From JADLHS01 sp964553795 (GTDB taxonomy: Bacteria; Verrucomicrobiota; Verrucomicrobiia; Limisphaerales; JADLHS01), in NCBI GenBank assembly GCA_964553795.1, contig CAZKMR010000145.1:1-7451 (forward strand): 7,451 bases of DNA, written 5' to 3'. Under the pieces are notes generated by a model that was not told the origin of the DNA, did not search any database, and saw only the letters and a program-made list of their open reading frames with translations. This document shows positions 1 to 7,142 of the stretch, one piece after another (position 1 is the stretch's first letter; each line of letters begins with the position of its first letter). A program made the position numbers and the translations under genes.

Positions 1-1749
1 GACGTTGATGGCTGCGAGTTCAATGTCGCGCTCCTTGTTGAGGCGCAGGCGGAATTCCTCGTGCTGCTGGCCAGCTTCATGCAGGAGTTTCATCGCCTTG
101 GCTTTTTCTTCGATGGACTTCGCTTCGGCCAAGCCCTTGGCTTCGATGCCGGCGGCGGTGGCCAGTTCCTTGTCCTTCGTGCCTTCGGCTTCAGCCTCGG
201 CTTGAGTTTGCGTCACTTTGGCGTGCGCGTCGCCGCGAACCTGTTCGACCTCAGCTTCGGCAGAACCCACGGCTTTGATGGCTTCGGCATCGGCTTTCTT
301 GGCGGCGGCCTTGGCGGTGATGACTTTGGCTTCGGCCAAACCTTTCGCCGCCTCATGCGCGGCAATGCCTTCCGCTTCCTGCTCCATCGCGATGCGCTTT
401 TTCTCGCTGGCCTTGGCTTCGGCGTCGGCGATGGTCTGAATGCGCTCGGCTTCGCGGGTCGCGGCTTCGCGCGCAGCGTCGGCTGCGACAACAGTCTTGA
501 TCTTCTCGGCTTCGGCGATGTTGCGATCGGCTTCCTTTTGCGCTTCGGACGCGACGACCTTCTCGACCTGACCTTTCTTGGCAATCATTTCCGCTTCGAT
601 CAATGTGACCTCGCGGACGCGCTCGGCGGTCATGCGGGCTTCGATGTTCGTCTTTTCTTCCTGCTGTTGAACGACGGCTTTTTGCTCGGCGACAACAACC
701 GCACGTTTGCGTTCCACTTCGACAGCGGCCTCGGCCACTTTGACTTCCTTATCCATTTCGGCGAGCGAAACGGAACGTTCGCGGCGCACGCGGGCTTCTT
801 CGCCCTCTTGGACGGATTCCTGTTCGAGGCGTTGTTTTTCCTTGGTGACCGTGAACTGCCGTTCCTGCACGGCGCGGTTCATGTCCTCGGTGCGTAGACG
901 AATGGCTTCCTCAGCTTCCAGGCGTTTGGCTTCGACTTCCTGGCGGCGTGCTTCGATCACCTTGCGCGACTCGGCTTCTTCGTTGGCTTTGATCTCGGTG
1001 ATGGCGCGAGTCTGCTTGGCGGTGTCTTCCTCGTTGCGACGTTTCTGTTCGCGCTTGGCGATGTCGGCGTCGGCATTTTCTTTTTCAACCTGCACTTGCG
1101 CGCGTTGAGTGAATTCATTCGCCACCACGCGTTCGCGTTGCGTGATTTCCGTGATCTTCTTGATGCCTTCGGAATCCAGCACATTGCTCGGGTCATGCTG
1201 TTCGAGCGGTGTTTGCTCGAGGTAATCAATCGCGACGTCCTGGAGCAGGAAACCGTCGAGGTCTTTGCCAATGGTGTTTTGGATGTTATCGCGGAATTTG
1301 ATGCGTTCGGTGAACAGCTCGTGAAATTCCATCTGTTTGCCGGCGGTTTTAAGCGCTTCGGAAAATTTCGCTTCAAAGAGTTCGCGCAATTGTTCCATGT
1401 CCGCGACGCGTTCCGGCGTCAGCATTTGCGCTACTTTGCGGACGCTGTCCTCGGTGGCATCCACACGGATGTAAAACGCCACCGTGATATCGGCGCGGAT
1501 ATTGTCTTTGCAGACGAGGCCGTCCTTGCCTTTGCGCGCGATCTCGAGCTTCTTCACCGAGATATCCACGACGTGGTAATTCTGGAAGACCGGGAAGCGC
1601 AGCATGTAGTCGAACGACACGCGCAGTCCACCCATGCCCGTGGTGACGCCGGCGCGGCCCGGCTGGATTTTGCGGATGCAAATGCCGATGACGATGGAAA
1701 CAACCAGCGCAATGAAGGTGATAATGCCAGCGATGATGATGTATTTCAT
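1..1749 (-). CDS. Flotillin-like SPFH/band-7 membrane protein, C-terminus cut by the window edge
   Basis: The frame is open for 583 codons from ATG at 1749 down to base 1, with no stop, so the protein continues beyond the window. Residues 3-23 are a hydrophobic membrane anchor starting MKYIIIAG, with no cleavage site. Residues ~25-200 read as an SPFH/band-7 domain (GRAGVTTGMGGLRVSF, then DNIRADITVAFYIRVD near 100). Residues ~200-570 are highly charged, rich in Ala, Glu, Lys and Arg, and should form a long coiled coil. KGLAEAK occurs twice (469-475 and 538-544). The family (flotillin, YqiK, FloT) forms oligomeric membrane scaffolds linked to microdomains and envelope stress. The end near 560-583 (HEEFRLRLNKERDIELAAINV) resembles the last part of the coiled coil of long flotillins. 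At 583+ residues it is longer than classical flotillins (~430-510). The start is the ATG directly before the membrane segment; only a weak GAG precedes it. Family call firm, precise role unknown. Confidence 0.9.
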   Translation of the reverse strand, partial: MKYIIIAGIITFIALVVSIVIGICIRKIQPGRAGVTTGMGGLRVSFDYMLRFPVFQNYHVVDISVKKLEIARKGKDGLVCKDNIRADITVAFYIRVDATEDSVRKVAQMLTPERVADMEQLRELFEAKFSEALKTAGKQMEFHELFTERIKFRDNIQNTIGKDLDGFLLQDVAIDYLEQTPLEQHDPSNVLDSEGIKKITEITQRERVVANEFTQRAQVQVEKENADADIAKREQKRRNEEDTAKQTRAITEIKANEEAESRKVIEARRQEVEAKRLEAEEAIRLRTEDMNRAVQERQFTVTKEKQRLEQESVQEGEEARVRRERSVSLAEMDKEVKVAEAAVEVERKRAVVVAEQKAVVQQQEEKTNIEARMTAERVREVTLIEAEMIAKKGQVEKVVASEAQKEADRNIAEAEKIKTVVAADAAREAATREAERIQTIADAEAKASEKKRIAMEQEAEGIAAHEAAKGLAEAKVITAKAAAKKADAEAIKAVGSAEAEVEQVRGDAHAKVTQTQAEAEAEGTKDKELATAAGIEAKGLAEAKSIEEKAKAMKLLHEAGQQHEEFRLRLNKERDIELAAINV

Positions 1750-1902
1750 ACTGATGCTCGAATAATTGGATTTTCCCAATCCGGCGTTGCGCGTTGGTTC
1801 TGAACCCAACAAGCTTCGCACGTCACACGCTTTCCGGAACTGCGACTTGGTTATCAAATGCGCGAAAGCGAAGCCAATACAATTCCCGGGAGATTTTGCA
1901 GT

Positions 1903-1927
1903 GCGGAGAAATTCCGCGAAACGCGGA
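1903..1927 (+). other. Two competing small hairpins
   Basis: TCCGCG (1913-1918) can pair with CGCGGA (1922-1927) across an AAA loop. Its first five bases can instead pair with GCGGA (1903-1907). The two folds exclude each other. The arrangement is attenuator-like, but no leader peptide or U-run accompanies it, so it may simply be part of a dispersed repeat. Confidence 0.4.
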
Positions 1928-1965
1928 CGCGTAGCGACGCAGAGGGAAATAGCAAAACCGGTTTT

Positions 1966-2036
1966 ACGCGAATTTCACGAATTGACACGAATTTTGGGAA
2001 ATTGAATGGATTCGCGGTAATTGGTGCAATTCGCGT
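1966..2036. repeat. CGAATT motif array with flanking 9-bp inverted repeat
   Basis: CGAATT occurs at 1969, 1978 and 1988, spaced 9 and 10 bp, each inside a CRCGAATT-type unit. ACGCGAATT at 1966-1974 has an exact inverted copy, AATTCGCGT, at 2028-2036, giving 9-bp arms around a 53-nt interior. I read this as an intergenic repeat element or multi-site protein-binding array. The TTGACA inside it (1982-1987) has no good -10 partner and is probably just part of the repeat. Confidence 0.5.
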
Positions 2037-2054
2037 TAGCCCATCAGGATTTCA

Positions 2055-2077
2055 TGTCCATCTCTGTTCATCCGTGG
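2055..2077. repeat. Second 10-bp-spaced block (TGTYCATC units)
   Basis: TGTCCATC at 2055-2062 recurs as TGTTCATC at 2065-2072, exactly 10 bp on, and is followed by CGTGG. It lies 18 bp beyond the CGAATT element and has the same helical-turn spacing with a different core. From memory, similar strings (a CATCCGTGG type) recur in environmental bacterial genomes. I cannot check that here. Confidence 0.35.
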
Positions 2078-2118
2078 GGAATCGCTTTTCCCGCTTTCCT
2101 GAATTCAGCCCGCACCGC

Positions 2119-2124
2119 TATGCT
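2119..2124 (+). promoter_or_regulatory. Candidate -10 box placing transcription start at the trpS ATG
   Basis: TATGCT matches the -10 consensus at four of six positions and ends six bases before the trpS ATG at 2131. If used, transcription would begin at or next to the start codon and the mRNA would be leaderless. This would explain why no Shine-Dalgarno sequence is present. There is no good -35 box at the proper distance (only TTCCTG at 2096-2101), so support is modest. Confidence 0.3.
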
Positions 2125-2130
2125 GCGCCC

Positions 2131-3093
2131 ATGCGAATTTTGTCCGGTATTCAACCTTCGGGCGCGCTGCATCTCGGGAATTATTTCGGGATGATGCGTC
2201 CGGCCATCGACCTCCAAAATCAGGGCGAGGCGTTCTATTTCATCGCGGATTATCACTCGATGACGTCGCTGTTCGACGCGAAACAACGGCGGCAAAACAC
2301 GCTCGATGTGGCGTTGGATTTTCTGGCGTGCGGACTGGATCCCGCGCGGTCGGTGTTTTTCAAACAATCGGATGTGCCGGAAGTTTGTGAGTTGTCGTGG
2401 TTGCTCTCGACGCTGACGCCGATGGGATTGTTGGAGCGCGCGCATTCGTTCAAGGACAAGTCGGCGAAGGGAATTCCGATTAACCACGGCTTGTTTGCGT
2501 ATCCGGTGCTGATGGCGGCGGATATTTTGATCTACGATTCGAACGTCGTGCCGGTCGGGCAAGACCAGAAGCAGCACGTCGAGATGACGCGCGACATTGC
2601 GATCAAGTTCAACGAAGCGTACGGCGAGACGTTCGTGATTCCTCAGCCGCAAATCAAAGGTGAAGTCGCGAAAGTGCCGGGCATTGACGGCGAGAAAATG
2701 AGCAAGAGTTACGGCAACACGATTGAGATTTTCGGCGACGAAAAGGCGCTGCGCAAAAAAGTTATGGCGCTCAAGATGGACAGTCGCACGCCGGCAGAGC
2801 CGAAACCGGACGCGGAGCAGAATCTCGCGATTCAGTTGCTCAAGGTGATTGATGCGAGCGACGGCAAGGAATGGGAGGAAAAGTTGCGCGCGGGCGGCTT
2901 GGGCTACGGTGATTTGAAGAAAAAGCTGTTTGAAGTGTATTGGGAATATTTCGCAACAGCACGGGCCAAACGGGCGGAATTGGTCGCGAATCTGGATTAC
3001 GTGAACACAGTTTTGTCTGATGGCGCCGCGAAGGCGCGAGCCAAGGCGACGGAAGTGCTCAAGCGGGCGCGGAAGGCGAGCGGGTTGGAGTGA
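2131..3093 (+). CDS. trpS: Tryptophanyl-tRNA synthetase
   Basis: This class Ic aminoacyl-tRNA synthetase joins tryptophan to tRNA-Trp in the cytoplasm using ATP. The 320-residue protein is complete and close to the usual bacterial length (~330). It opens with RILSGIQPSGALHLGNY, in which HLGN (14-17) is the family's form of the HIGH motif. KMSKS is at 189-193 in GEKMSKSYGN. MAADILIYD (128-136) and VPVGQDQKQHVE (140-151) are conserved core segments around the amino-acid pocket. The C-terminal third is helical and charged, as expected for the anticodon-binding part. The ATG at 2131 is chosen because the family motif starts within a few residues of it; the same frame is open 91 codons further up, but that stretch is unrelated. 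No Shine-Dalgarno sequence is seen. The gene converges with the esterase gene, with a paired-hairpin element between them. Identity is secure. Confidence 0.97.
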   Translation: MRILSGIQPSGALHLGNYFGMMRPAIDLQNQGEAFYFIADYHSMTSLFDAKQRRQNTLDVALDFLACGLDPARSVFFKQSDVPEVCELSWLLSTLTPMGLLERAHSFKDKSAKGIPINHGLFAYPVLMAADILIYDSNVVPVGQDQKQHVEMTRDIAIKFNEAYGETFVIPQPQIKGEVAKVPGIDGEKMSKSYGNTIEIFGDEKALRKKVMALKMDSRTPAEPKPDAEQNLAIQLLKVIDASDGKEWEEKLRAGGLGYGDLKKKLFEVYWEYFATARAKRAELVANLDYVNTVLSDGAAKARAKATEVLKRARKASGLE

Positions 3094-3099
3094 TTAAGT

Positions 3100-3160
3100 G
3101 GCTGTGTTCGAGAGAACACGGCAAATAACTCAGAAATGCCGCGTTCTCACGAACGCAGCC
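3100..3160. repeat. REP/BIME-like pair of inverted GNRA-capped hairpins
   Basis: Two 24-nt units lie head to head, 3100-3123 on the plus strand and 3137-3160 on the minus strand, separated by 13 nt. They match at 21 of 24 positions. Each folds into a 9-bp stem including one conserved T-G wobble. The loops are GAGA and GTGA, both GNRA tetraloops. Two of the three differences are a compensatory pair (T-A at 3105/3118 against C-G in the second unit) and the third is the variable loop base. The element begins 7 nt after the trpS stop and ends 7 nt before the esterase stop. It resembles bacterial REP/BIME elements and could protect both mRNA 3' ends or aid termination, though neither strand has a U-run. 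Confidence 0.7.
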
Positions 3161-3166
3161 GCTAAG

Positions 3167-3874
3167 TTAGCGCGATTGTTTCTGCAGCCATTCGTAAAAC
3201 TTCGGGTCGGCGTAGGTGAGTTTCCACGAGTCGTGCCGGGCTTTCGGGTAAATCGTGTATTCGATGTGCTTGTGCCCCATCTTTTTCAACGAGTTGACCA
3301 GGCGCTCGGATTCGATGACCGGCACGACGTCATCCTTCGCGCCGTGGAAGGCCCAGATCGGGAGTTTGAGCATCTGTTTGCGATGCGTGTCGTCCCACGA
3401 GCTGAGAATCACATCAATCATGTTCGCGCCGCCGCAGATGGGGGCGAGGGCCGCAAAGCGATCCGGGTAAGCCAGGCCGAGCTTCCATGAACCGTAACCG
3501 CCCATGCTCAGGCCGGTGAGATAAATGCGATTCGTGTTCACGTTGAGCTTTGCCGTGATCTTGTCGAGCAGTTGCAGCAAAGGCTCGTTTTCCCAAAGCT
3601 GACCGGCAGGACATTGCGGCGCGACGATGATGAACGGGAAGTTCGTGCCCTGCTTGACCTGACTCAACGGGCCGTGGATTGCCACGCGGTTGACGTCGTC
3701 ACCCCGTTCGCCGGCGCCGTGGAGGAACAGCAGGAGCGGCCATTTCCTGTCGGCGGCTTTCCTGTAATCCGGCGGGAGGTAGAGCAGGTGTTTTAATTTG
3801 CCGCCGCGCGTGCTTTTCCAATCCATCGAAGCAGCGGTGATGGGAAGGCAATCCGATTGGGCTTGGGCTTTCAT
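3167..3874 (-). CDS. Alpha/beta-hydrolase, esterase or dienelactone-hydrolase-like
   Basis: The 235-residue protein has the hallmarks of an alpha/beta-hydrolase of the carboxylesterase / PHB-depolymerase-like / 'predicted peptidase' group. An oxyanion-side segment LLLFLHGAGERGDD occupies 47-60. The nucleophile elbow GLSMGG is at 121-126 (Ser123). The likely acid is Asp181 in HGAKDDVVP, and the base is His214 in KARHDSW. The catalytic triad is therefore complete. The substrate is unknown, probably an ester. The ATG at 3874 is the only ATG near the N-terminus and has no Shine-Dalgarno sequence. Homologues are often exported. With this start there is no clear signal peptide, but the frame stays open upstream to a TAA at 3926-3928, and its translation (LLPHACAVNAILSAMKAQAQ) is weakly signal-like, so a non-ATG start is possible. 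It lies downstream of kdsD on the same strand, after a 198-nt structured gap. Confidence 0.85.
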   Translation of the reverse strand: MKAQAQSDCLPITAASMDWKSTRGGKLKHLLYLPPDYRKAADRKWPLLLFLHGAGERGDDVNRVAIHGPLSQVKQGTNFPFIIVAPQCPAGQLWENEPLLQLLDKITAKLNVNTNRIYLTGLSMGGYGSWKLGLAYPDRFAALAPICGGANMIDVILSSWDDTHRKQMLKLPIWAFHGAKDDVVPVIESERLVNSLKKMGHKHIEYTIYPKARHDSWKLTYADPKFYEWLQKQSR

Positions 3875-3958
3875 GGCGGAGAGAATGGCGTTGACCGCAC
3901 AGGCGTGTGGCAGTAATCGAACTGATTAAAGCGAGTTTTCAGTCGTGCAAAAGCAGGG

Positions 3959-4071
3959 CGGCGCTTGGTTGTCCCTCTCAGTCCAAAGCGCTGATTGCGC
4001 TGATTCTATGGCGCTGAAATTTGGTTGCGGTCATAGTTCCCAAATTTACTTTGAGCCGTCTCACGACGGCT
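3959..4071. repeat. Structured intergenic element: three hairpins and a 9-bp tandem repeat
   Basis: Three hairpins lie in a row. (a) GCGCTTGG (3961-3968) pairs with 3983-3991 with one bulged A. (b) AAATTTGG (4017-4024) pairs exactly with CCAAATTT (4040-4047). (c) AGCCGTC (4054-4060) pairs exactly with GACGGCT (4065-4071). Between (a) and (b), GCGCTGATT is repeated in tandem at 3988-3996 and 3997-4005, and a degenerate copy GCGCTGAAA is at 4011-4019. No gene or transposase is present. The density of structure suggests a dispersed intergenic repeat, MITE-like remnant or structured RNA. It sits between kdsD and the esterase gene. Confidence 0.5.
4054..4071 (-). terminator. GNRA-capped hairpin immediately after the kdsD stop
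   Basis: On the minus strand the hairpin begins one base after the kdsD TAG. It has a perfect 7-bp stem closed by a GTGA tetraloop, then CAAAG, with no U-run. It shares the core TC-GTGA-GA with one unit of the element at 3100-3160. It is therefore more likely an mRNA 3'-end stabiliser or REP-type unit than a classical intrinsic terminator. Typed as terminator for position only. Confidence 0.4.
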
Positions 4072-4072
4072 G

Positions 4073-5044
<972 letters not shown>

Positions 5045-5099
5045 GGGGCGAGGATGCGAAGAGCGGGGTGGCAATTCAATGCTGAACACGGGACGGAAC

Positions 5100-5128
5100 T
5101 TGCCTTGGTCGGAGGGCGGGGTTACAAA
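5100..5128 (+). promoter_or_regulatory. Candidate sigma70-type promoter for birA-coaX
   Basis: TTGCCT (5100-5105) and TACAAA (5123-5128) each match four of six consensus bases and are separated by exactly 17 bp. Transcription would start near 5135, only about seven bases before the GTG chosen for birA. If real, it argues against the upstream ATG at 5079, which would not be on the transcript. Confidence 0.4.
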
Positions 5129-5141
5129 GCCAGCGCGCACA

Positions 5142-6122
5142 GTGACTACGGACACTCAAATCCTCATGGCGCTCCGCGCTGCGGAGAACGGCGGCGTGTC
5201 CGGCGCAGAACTTTCCCAACGACTCGGTATCACGCGGGCCGCTATCTGGGCGCGCATCGAGGAGTTGCGCAGACTTGGTTACGAAATCGAGGCCAGCCCC
5301 GTACTTGGCTATCGGCTCATCAGCGCGCCGGACGTGCTGCACGCGGATGATTTGCTGGCGCGGCTGGGCAAAACGCAGGTCGTCGGGCGAGATATTCGGG
5401 TGTTCGCACAAACCACCTCGACAAACGATGTGGTGGAAAAACTGGCGCGTGACGGGGTGAAGGAAGGAGTGGTGGTTTTCGCCGAATCGCAAACTAAGGG
5501 GCGGGGACGACTGGGTCGCGCGTGGGTTTCGCCGTCGCAAAAGGGGCTTTGGTTTTCCATTTTGTTGCGACCGAAATTGCATCCGCAGGAGACGACGCAA
5601 CTCACGGTTGCGGCGGCCACGGCGACTTGGCGTGCCATCCATCGCGTAACGGGATTAAGCCCGGAAATCAAATGGCCGAACGATATTTTGCTGGGTGGAA
5701 AAAAATTGGTCGGCATCCTCACTGAACTCAGTGCGGAGGTGGATCGCGTGAAACACATCACGCTGGGAATCGGGGTGAGCGTCAACGTGATGGCAAATGA
5801 ATTTCCGCCGGACTTGAGAAGAGTGGCGACTTCACTGCGGATGGAGTTGGGCAAACCGGTCCTGCGCGCAGAGTTGGCGACGGCAATCCTTCGCGAACTG
5901 GACGCAGATTATGCGCGGGTTAATCAGGGAAAATTTCCGGCGCTGGCAGATGAGTGGGAAGAACATTGCACGACGATTGGCAAGCAAGTGGTCGTGGGCG
6001 TTGGCGAAAGGAAAATTCGAGGCCGCGCGGAATCCCTCGCTGATGATGGGGCGTTGTTATTGCGAACAGAGCACGGGCGTTTGGAACGAATCATCGGCGG
6101 CGATGTGACTTTGGACAAATGA
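5142..6122 (+). CDS. birA: Biotin-[acetyl-CoA-carboxylase] ligase with N-terminal DNA-binding domain
   Basis: BirA activates biotin with ATP and attaches it to the carrier protein of acetyl-CoA carboxylase; the two-domain form also represses biotin genes. From GTG 5142 it is 326 residues, near the E. coli length (321). Residues ~15-60 form a winged helix-turn-helix (SGAELSQRLGITRAAIWARI, ending GYRLI). The catalytic domain has TTSTND (91-96), the biotinyl-AMP loop GRGRLGRAW (120-128), KWPNDILLGGKKLVGIL (177-193) and LGIGVSVNV (208-216). An SH3-like C-terminal domain covers ~278-326. The HTH suggests the bifunctional regulatory form, but no biotin synthesis gene is visible here. Start choice: GTG 5142 gives the usual short lead before the HTH and follows a candidate promoter; ATG 5079 and ATG 5166 are alternatives. 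Its stop overlaps the coaX start (ATGA), indicating translational coupling. It is divergent from kdsD. Confidence 0.95.
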   Translation: MTTDTQILMALRAAENGGVSGAELSQRLGITRAAIWARIEELRRLGYEIEASPVLGYRLISAPDVLHADDLLARLGKTQVVGRDIRVFAQTTSTNDVVEKLARDGVKEGVVVFAESQTKGRGRLGRAWVSPSQKGLWFSILLRPKLHPQETTQLTVAAATATWRAIHRVTGLSPEIKWPNDILLGGKKLVGILTELSAEVDRVKHITLGIGVSVNVMANEFPPDLRRVATSLRMELGKPVLRAELATAILRELDADYARVNQGKFPALADEWEEHCTTIGKQVVVGVGERKIRGRAESLADDGALLLRTEHGRLERIIGGDVTLDK

Positions 6123-6865
6123 TTTTACTCTTCGATATCGGCAACACAAATACGCACGTTGGTCTGGCTAATCACAAACGTATTTTGCGCCAGACGGACA
6201 TCGCCACAGCAGCCTTTTTAGCGGGTCAGGCGAGGCAACGGCTTCAGCGTTTTGTTGGCGCAATAAAACCGAGTGGTGCGGTGCTTTGCAGTGTAGTGCC
6301 GCAAGCGACGCTGAGAATTCAGCGGGTAGTGCGCTCCTTTTGTGAACTGCGCGCAACTGAACTGACCCCAAAGACATTGCGCGGGGTTGGGATTGACTAT
6401 CCCAAACCGGATTCGATTGGACCGGATCGCCTGGCAAATGCATTGGCGGTGCGCCATCACTTTGGCGCGCCGTCGGTGGTAGTCGATTTCGGAACAGCGG
6501 TGACGTTCGATGTCGTAAATGCGCGGGGAAATTACGTGGGCGGAATCATCGCCCCGGGCCTCGCGGCAATGACGGATTACTTGCACGAGCGGACGGCGCT
6601 GTTACCTCGGATCAAAATTCGAGAAGTGGAGTCGCCAATCGGAAAAAGCACTGAACACGCGATGCTCGTTGGCGCCGTGCACGGCTATCGCGGTTTGGTG
6701 CGCGAATTGATTGTTGAGCTAAAGCGAGAGTTGCGAGCGAACCGAATGCCGATAGTGGCAACGGGCGGGTATGCAAAGCTAATTGCGGCAAAACTGCCCG
6801 AAATCAGTGCGGTTGAGCCGAATTTGACGTTGGAAGGATTGCGCCTGCTATTCTACAAACGTTGA
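6119..6865 (+). CDS. coaX: Type III pantothenate kinase
   Basis: CoaX phosphorylates pantothenate, the first step of CoA synthesis; type III enzymes need a monovalent cation and are not inhibited by CoA. The 248-residue protein is full length for the family (~250-260). It belongs to the ASKHA fold: DIGNTNTHVG (6-15) is the phosphate-1 motif, GPDRLANA (101-108) carries the likely catalytic Asp103, VVDFGTAVTFDVV (121-133) is the phosphate-2 region, followed by GGIIAPG (141-147), IGKST (174-178), ATGGY (214-218) and the C-terminal LTLEGL (236-241). The ATG overlaps the birA TGA by four bases, so translation is probably coupled. Pairing of coaX with birA is common in bacteria and links two cofactor routes that meet at acetyl-CoA carboxylase. 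No strong intrinsic terminator was found before the rRNA operon that follows on the same strand. Confidence 0.96.
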   Translation: MILLFDIGNTNTHVGLANHKRILRQTDIATAAFLAGQARQRLQRFVGAIKPSGAVLCSVVPQATLRIQRVVRSFCELRATELTPKTLRGVGIDYPKPDSIGPDRLANALAVRHHFGAPSVVVDFGTAVTFDVVNARGNYVGGIIAPGLAAMTDYLHERTALLPRIKIREVESPIGKSTEHAMLVGAVHGYRGLVRELIVELKRELRANRMPIVATGGYAKLIAAKLPEISAVEPNLTLEGLRLLFYKR

Positions 6866-6984
6866 GTTTTGGGTAGCCAAGTAGGCGTGCCAGATTTTTC
6901 CAAAGCAAGAAAGCGCGAGTAGCGCAGAGAGATTTTTTTAAGCGGTTCGCCTGAAAATTCAACAAAGCGCCTGTTTTTATTGGC

Positions 6985-7043
6985 GAAAAAACACTTCAAA
7001 AAAAAATTAAAAAACTCTTGCGAGATAAATTGGTCCTGATACT
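6985..7043 (+). promoter_or_regulatory. Candidate upstream rRNA promoter with A-rich UP element
   Basis: An A/T-rich tract (about 6985-7017, including a nine-A run at 6998-7006) precedes TTGCGA (7018-7023). GATACT (7038-7043) is a possible -10, but the spacer is only 14 bp; TACTTT at 7040-7045 would give 16 bp with a poorer match. The A-rich tract is the most persuasive part. Confidence 0.35.
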
Positions 7044-7094
7044 TTGTCCGTCCTTCGCCGCTGAGGCGACGGAAGACTGGAAAACAAAACCAAG

Positions 7095-7122
7095 TTGACA
7101 GTCGGCGCGAACGAGTTAATCT
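7095..7122 (+). promoter_or_regulatory. Candidate downstream rRNA promoter with GC-rich discriminator
   Basis: A perfect TTGACA -35 (7095-7100) is followed after 16 bp by TAATCT (7117-7122), a weak -10. The bases just after it (CCGCGCTCC, 7123-7131) form the GC-rich discriminator typical of stringently controlled rRNA promoters. An inverted repeat surrounds the -10: GCGCG (7105-7109) and GAG (7113-7115) pair with CTC and CGCGC (7121-7128). It could be an operator, or a leader hairpin if transcription comes from further upstream. Confidence 0.5.
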
Positions 7123-7142
7123 CCGCGCTCCAAAACTCGAAT

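Larger units (their letters stand above)
1750..2130. other. Gene-free spacer between divergent flotillin-like gene and trpS
   Basis: This 381-bp stretch separates two divergent genes, so it must hold promoters for both. No credible coding sequence is visible. The frame of trpS is open upstream to 1858, but that part does not resemble TrpRS. It contains small inverted repeats near 1765-1780 (ATTGG/CCAAT) and 1793-1810 (GTTGG/CCAAC), two mutually exclusive hairpins at 1903-1927, two blocks of ~10-bp-spaced units (1966-2036 and 2055-2077), a 10-bp palindrome CTGAATTCAG at 2099-2108, and a possible -10 box close to the trpS start. No convincing promoter was found for the flotillin-like gene. Confidence 0.7.

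Noticed and set aside
213..584. Minus-strand Arg/Pro/Ser-rich open frame, and others at 957-1376 and 1373-1681
   Set aside because: Out-of-frame shadows of the flotillin-like gene on the same strand.
61..897. 278-codon plus-strand open frame
   Set aside because: It is antisense to the coiled-coil gene. Its Phe/Gly/Leu-rich product is just the reverse of GAA/GCC-rich codons; no motif or domain.
1982..2007. TTGACA with TTGAAT as a promoter
   Set aside because: Spacer is only 14 bp and TTGACA is part of the CGAATT repeat array.
1966..2077. CRISPR array
   Set aside because: Units are ~10 bp with no unique spacers of 25-40 bp and no cas genes.
1858..2130. N-terminal extension of trpS from ATG 1858
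   Set aside because: Ninety-one codons through repeat-containing intergenic sequence; TrpRS family proteins begin at the residues encoded from 2131.
1903..2130. Trp-leader or T-box attenuation of trpS
   Set aside because: No tandem Trp codons in a short leader frame, no T-box consensus, and no terminator U-run.
5045..5155. Longer kdsD starting at GTG 5155
   Set aside because: Extra residues are proline-rich and unlike the family, and the segment crosses the birA start and promoter candidate.
5076..5642. Minus-strand open frame over birA, and others at 5309-5854 and 2068-2652
   Set aside because: Antisense to clearly real birA and trpS with no recognisable domain.
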